A stretch of DNA of 63,734 nucleotides, taken from assembly GCA_024636875.1 (NCBI GenBank), contig JAGXGJ010000083.1:1-63734 (forward strand), read 5' to 3'. Position numbers and translations under genes: made by a program. The notes under the pieces were generated by a model. The model had not been told where the DNA came from. It saw nothing but the letters and a program-made list of their open reading frames with translations, and made no database searches. Origin of the DNA: Methylococcaceae bacterium (lineage in GTDB: Bacteria; Pseudomonadota; Gammaproteobacteria; Methylococcales; Methylomonadaceae). Positions 18,017 to 26,714 of the stretch are shown in pieces (positions within the stretch are counted from its first letter, which is position 1; every line of letters starts with the position of its first letter).

Positions 18017-19953
18017 GACCTGCTCCCCGGTTTGAAGAACAGCACGCTCAGTGGCGGAAGACGCAGCATCAGTGAATGATGCATGTCACCGGCAGATACA
18101 GGGCCTGCTTCAACGCCGCCAAAATTGCCCACGCCGCTGCCGCCATAGAGCTCGGTATCGCTGTTGAGCAGTTCATGCCAGTAACCGCCGCTGGGCACTC
18201 CGACCCGGTAATTGTCGCGAACAATGGGGGTAAAATTGCATACGACCAGCACGGTATCGGCAAGGTTGTAGCCACGGCGTACAAAGCTCAACACACTTTT
18301 TTCCGCGTAGTGACAATCCATCCATTGAAAACCGTCGCGGCTGAAGTCTTGCTGATAGAGCGCCGCTTCACTGCGGTAAAAACGGTTGAGATCCTCGATC
18401 CAGCGCCGCAGTCCGGCATGCTGAGGCTGTTGCAGCAGCTCCCATTGCAGGCTCTCATCGTGCTGCCACTCATGTTTCTGCCCGAACTCGCAACCCATGA
18501 ACAACAGCTTCTTGCCCGGATGCCCCCACATATAGCCGTACAATAAACGCAAATTAGCGAACTGCTGCCATTCGTCTCCGGGCATTTTTCCGATCAGTGA
18601 ACTCTTGCCGTAGACTACTTCATCGTGCGACAAAGGCAGCACGAAGTTCTCTGAAAATGCATACCAGATGCTGAAAATAAGCTGTGCGTGGTGATATTTC
18701 CGGTTAAGCGGATCTTCTGAAAAATACTCCAGCGTGTCATGCATCCAACCCATATTCCACTTCAGGCCAAAGCCCAGGCCGCCCGTATTGGCGGGACGGG
18801 AGACCATCGGCCAGTCAGTCGATTCCTCGGCGAAAGTCTGGGTATCGGGGTAATCGCGATACACAGCCTCGTTCAGGTTGCGCAGGAACGTAATCGCATC
18901 CAGGTTCTCCCTGCCGCCATTGCGGTTGGCAATCCATTCACCTTCCTTGCGGCCATAATCCAGAAATAGCATCGACGACACTGCGTCCATGCGTAGTCCA
19001 TCAATATGATACTTATCAAGCCAGAATAACGCACTGCTGGTCAGAAATGCGCGTACCTCGTGCCGACCATAATTGAACAGGAAACTATGCCAGTCCGGTT
19101 GAAAGCCCTGGCGCGGGTCAGCATGTTCGAACAGAAAGGTGCCATCGAAATGCGCAAGACCGTGGGCATCATCGGGAAAATGCGAAGGCACCCAGTCCAG
19201 GATCACGCCGATACCCTGCTGATGCAAGGCATCCACCAGAAACATGAAATCCTGCGGAGTGCCATAGCGTGCCGTCGGCGCAAAGTAGCCGGTGGTCTGG
19301 TAGCCCCACGAGCCGTAAAAAGGATGTTCTGTCAGCGGCATGAACTCGACGTGGGTGAAATTCAACGCTGCGATGTAATTCGGCAGCCATTCTGCCATCT
19401 CGCGGTAGCTAAGGAAACGGTTGCCGTCTTCAGCAACACGGCGCCAGGAACCCAGATGCACTTCGTAGATGGAACAAGGCGCGTTCAGCCGGTTTTTCTC
19501 TCCGCGCTGCGCCATCCAGCCGGCGTCGTTCCAGGCATAAGCCAGTTCCCAGACACGGGAAGCGGTTAACGGCGGCATTTCCCAGCAGAGTGCAAAGGGG
19601 TCGCCCTTGTCGGCTATTTTTCCGTCGCGGGAAACAATACGATATTTATAGATTGCCCCAACCATAACATCAGCAATAAATCCTTCCCAAATCCCCGAGT
19701 CGTCGTCGCGAAGCTGCAGCGCATTCAATGTTGCATCCCAATGATTGAAGTCGCCTATTACCGAGACGGCTGAGGCATTTGGCGCCCATACTGCAAAATG
19801 AGTACCTGTTACGCCATCAATCGTGATGCCATGCGAGCCAAGTTTCTCATACAGGCGAAAATCACTGCCTTGTTTAAACAAATAAATATCGAAATCCGTC
19901 AGCAGGCAGCCATGGGAGGCTGCTGCCACAGGAAGATTGGTTATCGTGGACAT
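18013..19953 (-). CDS. glgB: 1,4-alpha-glucan branching enzyme GlgB (short form)
   Basis: A 646-residue GH13 enzyme, about 80 residues shorter than E. coli GlgB because the N1 domain is missing. CBM48 is at about 45-130 (GTHFAVWAPNASAVSVIGDF), then the barrel from SIYEVHLGSWRR. Active-site motifs are DGLRMDAVSSMLF (nucleophile Asp), FAEESTDWPMV (acid Glu) and LPLSHDEVVYGKSS. It makes alpha-1,6 branches in glycogen. It is first in the operon glgB-treS/mak-glgX-(treZ). With TreS-Mak this resembles the GlgE-type alpha-glucan route, although glgE, glgA and glgC are not in the window. Confidence 0.95.
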   Translation of the reverse strand: MSTITNLPVAAASHGCLLTDFDIYLFKQGSDFRLYEKLGSHGITIDGVTGTHFAVWAPNASAVSVIGDFNHWDATLNALQLRDDDSGIWEGFIADVMVGAIYKYRIVSRDGKIADKGDPFALCWEMPPLTASRVWELAYAWNDAGWMAQRGEKNRLNAPCSIYEVHLGSWRRVAEDGNRFLSYREMAEWLPNYIAALNFTHVEFMPLTEHPFYGSWGYQTTGYFAPTARYGTPQDFMFLVDALHQQGIGVILDWVPSHFPDDAHGLAHFDGTFLFEHADPRQGFQPDWHSFLFNYGRHEVRAFLTSSALFWLDKYHIDGLRMDAVSSMLFLDYGRKEGEWIANRNGGRENLDAITFLRNLNEAVYRDYPDTQTFAEESTDWPMVSRPANTGGLGFGLKWNMGWMHDTLEYFSEDPLNRKYHHAQLIFSIWYAFSENFVLPLSHDEVVYGKSSLIGKMPGDEWQQFANLRLLYGYMWGHPGKKLLFMGCEFGQKHEWQHDESLQWELLQQPQHAGLRRWIEDLNRFYRSEAALYQQDFSRDGFQWMDCHYAEKSVLSFVRRGYNLADTVLVVCNFTPIVRDNYRVGVPSGGYWHELLNSDTELYGGSGVGNFGGVEAGPVSAGDMHHSLMLRLPPLSVLFFKPGSRS

Positions 19954-20006
19954 TGGCCTACCCTTCTTGTTTAGTGTTTGCGCATTCGGCTCCAGGGATC
20001 ACAGTT

Positions 20007-20147
20007 TCAGGTAAACTTATGGTGCATTAGCCCCAGGAAACCAGTGACGACCAGATACATGGCCGCGAAATAATTTAAAAATCTGGGTACCAGCAAAATT
20101 AATATTCCTATCACAAGTACCAGTAAGGGTTCGATCGCGATATTCAT
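20007..20147 (-). CDS. DUF3096 small membrane protein
   Basis: A 46-residue protein (MNIAIEPLLVLVIGILILL, then VPRFLNYFAAMYLVVTG and FLGLMHHKFT). It has two hydrophobic segments split by a Pro-Arg turn, the pattern of DUF3096. The start at 20147 is fixed by a strong TAAGGAGG site about 10 bases upstream; the longer upstream frame is not used. Its function is unknown. It lies between glgB and the yheT-like gene on the same strand. Confidence 0.8.
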   Translation of the reverse strand: MNIAIEPLLVLVIGILILLVPRFLNYFAAMYLVVTGFLGLMHHKFT

Positions 20148-20212
20148 GTTCAGGGTGGTCCTCCTTAAGTTAAATGTACGAGGTTCTATCGTAACTCTAG
20201 CTGCCAAGCGCC

Positions 20213-21202
20213 CTACGTACGCTGCTTTAAAAATTCCGGGATACGCTGCTCCAGCCAATAGTCGGGCTTAAACGGTATTGTCCCTGCAATAAAGCCTACA
20301 TGTCCACCGCCTTGAGTTATTTCCAAGTCTACACTCGATGAAAGTTCGGCTGAATCAGGCAGCACATCCGCTGGCATAAAAGGATCATCGATTGCCTGAA
20401 TTAATAATGTTGGTACTGCTATTGATTTAAGAAACTGCCGTGAACTGGAACGCTGATAATAGTCTTGTACATTTTTAAAACCATGGAGCCTGGCGACTAC
20501 CCGATCATCATATTGCCAAAATGAGTTGATATCAGATAAGTCACCTAACTCTTTAATTTTTTTAGCTTCCTGTATTTTTCCCAGCTTTTCCAAATACTGT
20601 TGTTTTGCAGATACATAGTGTTTTAATTCGCGAAGTAAATTAGCACGATAGATTTTGGACAAGCCATTATCCAATTTTGTGGCGCAGGAGCTCAGTACTA
20701 AAGGCACAGAAACGGCTATGGCGGCAAACAGCGATAGCTTATTGCCTTGCTCACCCAACCACTTTAAGAGGACGTTGCCGCCTAATGAAAAGCCAACGGC
20801 TGCAAAAGCCGTATCAGGTTCACGTTGACGTAATGTTTGATATAAAAAATGAATATCTTCGGTCTCACCTGAATGATAACACCGTGCTGACTGGTTATAC
20901 TCGCCGCTGCATCCACGAAAATTTATAGCGGCACTACGAAAACCCTGGGCTAATAATTCAATCTGCAAGCCTTTGATATAACCGGATTGAGAACTGCCGG
21001 TCAAACCATGTAATAAAATAATTAACGGTACATCCCCTTCCCCACAGAAATCCACATCAATAAAATCATCATCGGGCGTGATTAATCGTTCACGCCGTAA
21101 TGTTATCAGGGTCGGGAATGTTCGTAAGAAAGCCGGATAAAACGTTTGTAGATGGGCGTTTTTTAACCACCATGCCGGTTTAAAGTTTGTTTTGATTAAC
21201 AT
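20213..21202 (-). CDS. yheT: YheT-family alpha/beta hydrolase
   Basis: About 329 residues from the ATG at 21202 (LIKTNFKPAWWLKNAHLQTF), the usual start of the family; the frame opens earlier at 21241. Motifs are PLIILLHGLTGSSQSGYIKG (oxyanion region), AAINFRGCSGE, VGFSLGGNVLLKWLGE (nucleophile Ser in GFSLGG), AIDDPFMPADVLP (Asp) and GGGHVGFI (His), a complete triad. Family members are esterase-like hydrolases of uncertain physiological substrate. The gene follows the MCE operon on the same strand, about 100 bases downstream of its last gene, and may be transcribed separately. Confidence 0.88.
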   Translation of the reverse strand: MLIKTNFKPAWWLKNAHLQTFYPAFLRTFPTLITLRRERLITPDDDFIDVDFCGEGDVPLIILLHGLTGSSQSGYIKGLQIELLAQGFRSAAINFRGCSGEYNQSARCYHSGETEDIHFLYQTLRQREPDTAFAAVGFSLGGNVLLKWLGEQGNKLSLFAAIAVSVPLVLSSCATKLDNGLSKIYRANLLRELKHYVSAKQQYLEKLGKIQEAKKIKELGDLSDINSFWQYDDRVVARLHGFKNVQDYYQRSSSRQFLKSIAVPTLLIQAIDDPFMPADVLPDSAELSSSVDLEITQGGGHVGFIAGTIPFKPDYWLEQRIPEFLKQRT

Positions 21203-21303
21203 AAAACCTAAAGTTGTGCGCTTCCTTACGATATGCCGCAAAGAAACAAAAATTGTGCCTATTATTTCAAAGCCAGATTAATAGGCATAGTGTTCTATAT
21301 GAC

Positions 21304-21945
21304 TTATTTACTGTCATGTTCTGCCATAAGCTGTCGTAAAGTTTTGGCGATTTCCTGGCCCAATTTGGTAAGACATTGACTTTGGGCTTTAACCATAACT
21401 GCATGATCAGTGGTCGATGCCGGGAACTGGTATACAGAGCGCGTATCAATGACAGGTTTACCTTTATGCTTAACGAACCATTGGGCTATCAACCGGCTCT
21501 GGCCACTCGCATCCACATTAAATTCCAGTATATCGATGCCGACTTGATAATCGATAGCCTGCCGCTGCGGCCAGGGATAGCGCACAATCCGATCCGTACC
21601 GAGCTGACGCGGCAAGGCTTTGATTAAAGCGAGTGAGATATTTTGATCCAGCCGTTCTGCCCAACGGTGATCTTCTGAAAGTTGATACTGATTATCAGTG
21701 ACCGCTACAATCATCTGTGGCCGTTTCAGATAGTCCGGAATGTGTATTGGTCCAAGGCCTATCACTGACGCAATAGCAGAACCAGAAACCCGAGTAATAG
21801 CAGCAACACCGGTATCGGCGTTAAGCATATAAAACTGCACTGGCTTGCTGTCGCGCATACACCCGTTTAACAGGAGTATCAACATAAGCATTACAAACAA
21901 AAAAACCGATCTACACTTCAGCACATAATCAACTCCATATTTCAT
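21304..21945 (-). CDS. PqiC-like ABC transport auxiliary lipoprotein
   Basis: A 213-residue protein with a hydrophobic N-terminus and a lipobox-like LLNGC (Cys about 29), so probably a lipoprotein. The mature part has FYMLNADTG and IGLGPIHIPDYLKRPQMIV, then WAERLDQNISLALIKAL, the conserved blocks of the PqiC/ABC auxiliary lipoprotein domain. In E. coli PqiABC this protein sits at the outer membrane and completes an MCE lipid bridge. It starts seven bases after the MCE gene and is the last gene of the four-gene operon. Confidence 0.85.
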   Translation of the reverse strand: MKYGVDYVLKCRSVFLFVMLMLILLLNGCMRDSKPVQFYMLNADTGVAAITRVSGSAIASVIGLGPIHIPDYLKRPQMIVAVTDNQYQLSEDHRWAERLDQNISLALIKALPRQLGTDRIVRYPWPQRQAIDYQVGIDILEFNVDASGQSRLIAQWFVKHKGKPVIDTRSVYQFPASTTDHAVMVKAQSQCLTKLGQEIAKTLRQLMAEHDSK

Positions 21946-21952
21946 AGCATTC

Positions 21953-22951
21953 TTACTCCTTTCCGTAAATAATCGAGTCGGGATGACGCTGGAGGTAATC
22001 AGTCAAATCCTTGGTGGATTGGGCCGCATCACGCAGCGCCTCAAGCGATTGCCATAAAGGCGCATCCGGCGCCGAGAGCGCTTCCACGGAACCCAGCGTT
22101 TGCCTGGATTCCACTAATATACTGGTGGCAGTGTTAAGGGTCTTCTCCGTAGAAGTAAGCACCGGACGCATATCACGGGTAAAATCCTGCATCATAGTTC
22201 GGGTGTCGGTCACAGTACGGTTCATATTATTCACCAGTGGCACCAGATCACGGTTCAGATTGGTTACAAGTTTTTCAGTTTCATCCAGCGTTTTGACCAG
22301 AGTTGCGCGATTTTTTTTAAGCTCATCCGAAGTTGCATAATTGCGAACCACCTTTAAGGTAGTCGCGAGGTCTTTAACAATGTCTTCCAGGGGCAACTGG
22401 CGAAGTTTATTCAACAACTCTTCAGCAGCGCTTTTAAGTTGCTCCTCAGTACTGGGAACTGAAGGCAACTCCGGCAGATCCTTGAAATCAAGTCCTGTCA
22501 ATTTAAGCGGTTCGTTCCGATAAAAGTCGAATTCTACATACAATAGTCCCGTCAGCAAACTTTGTGTTCGAAGCTGGGCTTTGAGACCCGCTTCAATCAA
22601 TTGTTTGGCGTTCTGCTGGCGTTGTTTTAAAGTTAGAGCCGTTTGCCAGGGTTCTCCACTCGAATTCATTACCATTCCTGGATCAATCTCGATTACCACC
22701 GGTTTAGTAATACGTGTAGCATTTCGATCAAGCTCCAGGGAAATCTCCTTGACTGTTCCAATCTGCACACCCTGTAATTTGACTGGCGCACCGACGTTCA
22801 GGCCGTTTATGGCGGAGTCGAAGTAAATGACAAACTCGGTTTTTTTCTTGAAAAACTGACCGCCGCCAAAGATCAGGATAGCCGCAATCAGCAGCGCCAG
22901 GGAACCCACCAGAAAAGCGCCAATCGTGTAGGGATTAACAGGTTTGCTCAT
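21953..22951 (-). CDS. MCE-domain lipid transport protein (MlaD/PqiB-like)
   Basis: A 332-residue protein with one N-terminal membrane anchor (YTIGAFLVGSLALLIAAILI), a single MCE domain (about 38-115, FVIYFDSAINGLNVGAPVKL and QGVQIGTVKEI) and a long helical C-terminal part (about 170-330). The single MCE domain plus extended helix resembles the Mce/LetB-like proteins that form tunnels for lipid traffic between membranes. It lies 20 bases after the ATPase gene. Substrate direction cannot be told from sequence. Confidence 0.9.
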   Translation of the reverse strand: MSKPVNPYTIGAFLVGSLALLIAAILIFGGGQFFKKKTEFVIYFDSAINGLNVGAPVKLQGVQIGTVKEISLELDRNATRITKPVVIEIDPGMVMNSSGEPWQTALTLKQRQQNAKQLIEAGLKAQLRTQSLLTGLLYVEFDFYRNEPLKLTGLDFKDLPELPSVPSTEEQLKSAAEELLNKLRQLPLEDIVKDLATTLKVVRNYATSDELKKNRATLVKTLDETEKLVTNLNRDLVPLVNNMNRTVTDTRTMMQDFTRDMRPVLTSTEKTLNTATSILVESRQTLGSVEALSAPDAPLWQSLEALRDAAQSTKDLTDYLQRHPDSIIYGKE

Positions 22952-22971
22952 AAGTCACACGTTTCCTGATT

Positions 22972-23745
22972 TTATGTTTTAGTTTCATCATGGATTTCCG
23001 TTTCACCTCGGGTGAGAAAACGGATTACTTTGGGGTCTCTGGACTTTGCCAGCAGTTGTTTGGGTGAGCCAGTGGCAATCATCGTTTTGGTTTCCGGGTC
23101 AAGAAATACCGAGTTGGTGCCAATGGCGAAGATACTGGCTAACTCGTGGGTTACCATGACTATGGTTGCCCTCAGATTATCGCGCAGACTGCAAATTAAA
23201 TCATCAAGCAGCTTGGCACTGACCGGATCCAGCCCCGCCGAGGGTTCGTCGACAAACAGAATTTCGGGATCCAGCGCCATTGCGCGTGCCAGCCCTGCGC
23301 GTTTTTGCATGCCGCCGCTGATCTCGGAAGGATAATAGTCTTCAAATCCTGCAAGCCCCACCAGGGCAAGCTTGTAAGAGACAATTTCGCTAATACGCAG
23401 TGAATCCAGTCGGGTATGCTCGCTAATAGGCAGAGCCACATTCTCGGCCAGGGTCATAGAACTCAGCAGTGCCCCGGTTTGAAATAAAACGCCGGTGCGT
23501 TGTAAAATGCGTTGCCGCGTCTGGTGTTCTGCTTGCCAAAGGCTTTCTTCGCCATAAAACACATCGCCTTTGGCGGGTCGCTGCAAACCGATCAGATGCA
23601 TCAACAATGTGCTTTTGCCGCAACCGCTCCCGCCCATGATGATAAAAATATCACCGCGATTAATGGTAAAATCAAGATCATGTTGAATGATAAAATCACC
23701 ATAAGCCATCGTCATGTTTTTGATGGTAAGACAGGGCGTTGTCAT
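22972..23745 (-). CDS. MlaF-like ABC transporter ATP-binding protein
   Basis: A 257-residue ATPase with Walker A GGSGCGKSTLL (about 38), Q-loop GVLFQTGALLSSMTLAEN, signature ISGGMQKRAGLARA (about 143), Walker B ILFVDEPSAGLDP (about 163) and H-loop VMVTHEL (about 198). The SGGMQKR signature is typical of the MlaF/Mkl subfamily that works with MCE proteins. It starts three bases after the permease stop, so translation is probably coupled. Confidence 0.92.
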   Translation of the reverse strand: MTTPCLTIKNMTMAYGDFIIQHDLDFTINRGDIFIIMGGSGCGKSTLLMHLIGLQRPAKGDVFYGEESLWQAEHQTRQRILQRTGVLFQTGALLSSMTLAENVALPISEHTRLDSLRISEIVSYKLALVGLAGFEDYYPSEISGGMQKRAGLARAMALDPEILFVDEPSAGLDPVSAKLLDDLICSLRDNLRATIVMVTHELASIFAIGTNSVFLDPETKTMIATGSPKQLLAKSRDPKVIRFLTRGETEIHDETKT

Positions 23746-23748
23746 CGT

Positions 23749-24885
23749 TTAAATCCCCAGACGGTTGCACATCACCGTCATCAAAGAGTCGGCAATAACA
23801 ATGAAAACAATGCCTGTCACTACGGCAGAAGTGGCCGCATCGCCAACAGCAGAAGCGCTGCGTCCGCATTGCATGCCGCGCATACAGCCGGATAGCGCAA
23901 TCAGCACACCAAATACTCCGCCTTTGACGATACCAATAAAGAAATCCGCTATATGAACAGCGTTTGCTGTACGATTCAGGTATTCCACCAGCGACACGTC
24001 GAAAAAGCTGACCGTCACCAGGGCGCCGCCGACTATACCCATTAAGTCGGCATAGAGGCAAAGCAGCGGCATGATGAAGATGAGCGCCAGTATACGCGGC
24101 AAAACCAGAAACTCCATCGGTTCAAAACCCATAGTCTTAAGCGCGTCGATCTCGCTGTTGACCTGCATCGTACCCAGCTGCGCCGCGTATGCCGCGCCGG
24201 TGCGCCCGGACATGATAATGGCGGCCATCAAACCGCCCATTTCCCGCGTCATGCCCAGACCCACCAGATCGGCAATATAGATTTGCGCGCCAAATAACGC
24301 CAACTGCACGGCTCCCACGAAAGCCAGAATCAAGCCTACCAAGAGACTGATCAGGGTTACAATAGGCAAGGCCGAAGGGCCGCAGTCCTGAATATTCATC
24401 CACAGATCGACTGAGCGAAAGCGTGCCTTGCCGCGCATTAAAGCAAAGCCACTGAGCGCCGTCTCGCCGATAAAAACCATCAGCGCCTGGATATCTTTAA
24501 CTATGCGCAAGCCACCCTTGCCTATGATCTCAAGCCATGGAGTTCGCATTTCCTGACGCCGCGCCCCTGCCCGTTCAGGAACTGCATAAACCAGGCTTAA
24601 CAGGCCCTGAATACCTTCTGGCAAAGTTGTAGTGTCAACCTGAATTCCCTGTTTTGCGCCGTAATCAACCAGGCGAATCAGTTCGGTCATCAGTAAACTA
24701 TCCCAACGCCCTAGCGTTTCGGTTGAGAAGACAAGCCTTTTGATGTCAGAACCATCGCCCAGTTTCGCTAATACGGCTTCGAGTGGCGGAGGTTCAGCGC
24801 CCAGCACCCAATCACCAGCAATAGCGGCCTTCAGCGTATGCTCTTTACGGCTCACATTGATTTCACACGGAACGCTGTCAGTCAT
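23749..24885 (-). CDS. STAS-MlaE fusion permease of an MCE lipid transporter
   Basis: A 378-residue protein. The first 100 residues form a STAS-like domain (VLAKLGDGSDIKRLVFSTET, then GRWDSLLMTELIRLVDYG); the rest is an MlaE permease with about five membrane segments and the conserved GLGMTREMGGLMAAIIMSGR, then EIDALKTMGFEP. In E. coli these are separate proteins (MlaB and MlaE). It is first in the operon permease-ATPase-MCE-lipoprotein. The system probably moves phospholipids or other lipids between inner and outer membrane; its cargo is not predictable. Confidence 0.92.
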   Translation of the reverse strand: MTDSVPCEINVSRKEHTLKAAIAGDWVLGAEPPPLEAVLAKLGDGSDIKRLVFSTETLGRWDSLLMTELIRLVDYGAKQGIQVDTTTLPEGIQGLLSLVYAVPERAGARRQEMRTPWLEIIGKGGLRIVKDIQALMVFIGETALSGFALMRGKARFRSVDLWMNIQDCGPSALPIVTLISLLVGLILAFVGAVQLALFGAQIYIADLVGLGMTREMGGLMAAIIMSGRTGAAYAAQLGTMQVNSEIDALKTMGFEPMEFLVLPRILALIFIMPLLCLYADLMGIVGGALVTVSFFDVSLVEYLNRTANAVHIADFFIGIVKGGVFGVLIALSGCMRGMQCGRSASAVGDAATSAVVTGIVFIVIADSLMTVMCNRLGI

Positions 24886-24982
24886 GATGAAATGGTAGTA
24901 AAGTCTTTGGTTAATTTATGTCATTCTAGCACTTATCACCTGATATTTCACAGGATGAACCAAACACGGCCGGTCAATCAGT

Positions 24983-26392
24983 TTAGAACGTAATCTTCTC
25001 CCCTACCCTGGGAATTTCGGCATGCCATCCTCCGGTGCGAAGAAAACAGGTTTGCAGAGATAAAGCCGCTGTTTTTTCACCATGAATCAGATAAAGTCGG
25101 GGGCTGGTTTTAAAATTACTCGCCCAGTGCAACAATTGGCTTTGATCGGCATGGGCGCTCAACGCTCCGAGTGTGTGAATCCTGGCCGCTACGTTGACTT
25201 CAGATCCTAAAATTTTCAAATACTTCTTTTTCCCGTCAACAATCGTTCGGCCCAAGGTACCTTCAGCCTGAAAACCGGCGATGATAATATGGGCATTGCG
25301 CCGCCATAAATTGTATTTGAGATGATGACGGATGCGCCCGCCGTTACACATGCCACTACCGGCAATAATAATGGCACCACCGGCTATTCGATTGACAGCC
25401 ATCGATTCTTCGGGCGTTTGTGAATAAATCAGGCCGTTTAGCCACGCTTGCCAACCCCTCGGTGCTATTTTGGTAAATTCGGTATCGTCACAATTAAATA
25501 AGTGCGCATGGTCAGCATAGATTTCACTGGCCCTGATTGCCATCGGGCTATCCAGATAAATTTGTTGCTGCGGTAATCCGCCTTGTCGCTGAATCTTACC
25601 CAGCCAATAAATCAAATCCTGAGTTCTACCGACAGCAAATGCAGGAATAATCACATTACCACCGCTTTTGGCCGCTTCCGCCAGCGTCTCGCGCAATTCA
25701 TCCAGGGTATTTTCCAGGGGTTTATGGTCGCGGTCACCGTAAGTCGATTCAAGCAGTAACACATCCGCTTCAGTTAAAATGGCCGGATCGCGCATTAAAG
25801 GTGATTTTGGATTGCCCAAATCACCGGAAAAAACCAGTGTTTTAACGTTATCATGGTCGTCATGGTCGTTGATGCGCAAGCGCACAATTGCTGAACCCAG
25901 TATGTGTCCTGCCTCATGGAAAGAAACCGTTAGTCCTGCGAAAATTTCTTTTTCCTTTTCATAGGCAACCGCTTGCCTGAGTTTCAATAGCGCTTCTACA
26001 TCCTCCAGTTCATAAAGCGGCTCAAGCAGTTTTTTTCCGGCCCGTTGCCGTCGTTTATTTTCCCATTCGGTATCTCGCAATTGCAGATGCACGGCATCTG
26101 TAAGCATCAATTCCAGCAAGTGAAAACTGGCCTCGGTTAGAAATACTTTGCCTTTAAAACCGTCTTTAACCAGCTTGGGCAAGCGCCCGCAATGGTCAAG
26201 ATGTGCATGGGACAGAACAACCGCATCGATGCCGGCTGGATCGAAAGAAAAATCTACTCCATTTTGCTTTTCTGTTTCCTTTGATCCCTGGAACAATCCG
26301 CAATCCAGCAATATGCGTCTGGAGCCGGTTTCCAGCAGATAACAGGATCCCGTCACCTGTCCTGTTGCGCCTAAGAAAGTGAGACTTGTCAT
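24983..26392 (-). CDS. MBL-fold / beta-CASP RNase-like metallohydrolase
   Basis: A 469-residue protein. The metallo-beta-lactamase part has VVLSHAHLDHCGRLPKLV (HxHxDH, about 60), EAGHILGSAIVRL (His) and FSGDLGNPKSPLM (Asp). The beta-CASP insert has LLLESTYGDRDHK, IIPAFAVGRTQDLIY and IIAGSGMCNGGRIRHHL; the final LGALSAHADQSQLLHW and IHGEKTA are the RMMBL motifs. This is the Ysh1/CPSF-type family (YsgA/TTHA0252-like), whose bacterial members are RNA endo/exonucleases. The start has an AAGAAGG site. It is monocistronic between the MCE operon and the L,D-transpeptidase gene. Confidence 0.9.
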   Translation of the reverse strand: MTSLTFLGATGQVTGSCYLLETGSRRILLDCGLFQGSKETEKQNGVDFSFDPAGIDAVVLSHAHLDHCGRLPKLVKDGFKGKVFLTEASFHLLELMLTDAVHLQLRDTEWENKRRQRAGKKLLEPLYELEDVEALLKLRQAVAYEKEKEIFAGLTVSFHEAGHILGSAIVRLRINDHDDHDNVKTLVFSGDLGNPKSPLMRDPAILTEADVLLLESTYGDRDHKPLENTLDELRETLAEAAKSGGNVIIPAFAVGRTQDLIYWLGKIQRQGGLPQQQIYLDSPMAIRASEIYADHAHLFNCDDTEFTKIAPRGWQAWLNGLIYSQTPEESMAVNRIAGGAIIIAGSGMCNGGRIRHHLKYNLWRRNAHIIIAGFQAEGTLGRTIVDGKKKYLKILGSEVNVAARIHTLGALSAHADQSQLLHWASNFKTSPRLYLIHGEKTAALSLQTCFLRTGGWHAEIPRVGEKITF

Positions 26393-26714
26393 AGCATTGC
26401 CTTCTTCTTGTCAGAGTGCCTAATGAAAAGGACTTGCGCTGGGCATCAAGTTTTTTTGCCATCGGCTTTCCTTAAGTTAAGGTAGTGTAAAGTTAATTCA
26501 GAATAAAATAGAACTTTTATTTCAACTAAAGGGTCATTAACTCAATGCTGTTTAATCGACATACAGTGTTTATTTCTATCAAAACAAACAATTGGTGTTA
26601 CCATTGCGGCACCCGTTGGCGGTAAAGTTATAGACTGATTTTTTTATGACCATTCTAATTGAATAGATAGGCGTATGTTGAATGCAGCTAGGTATATTGG
26701 GAATAAAGGTGTAT

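Noticed and set aside
26196-26462. 88-codon frame starting MAKKLDAQRKSFSLG upstream of the MBL gene
   Set aside because: Three quarters of it lies inside the MBL gene in another frame, so it is probably a shadow.
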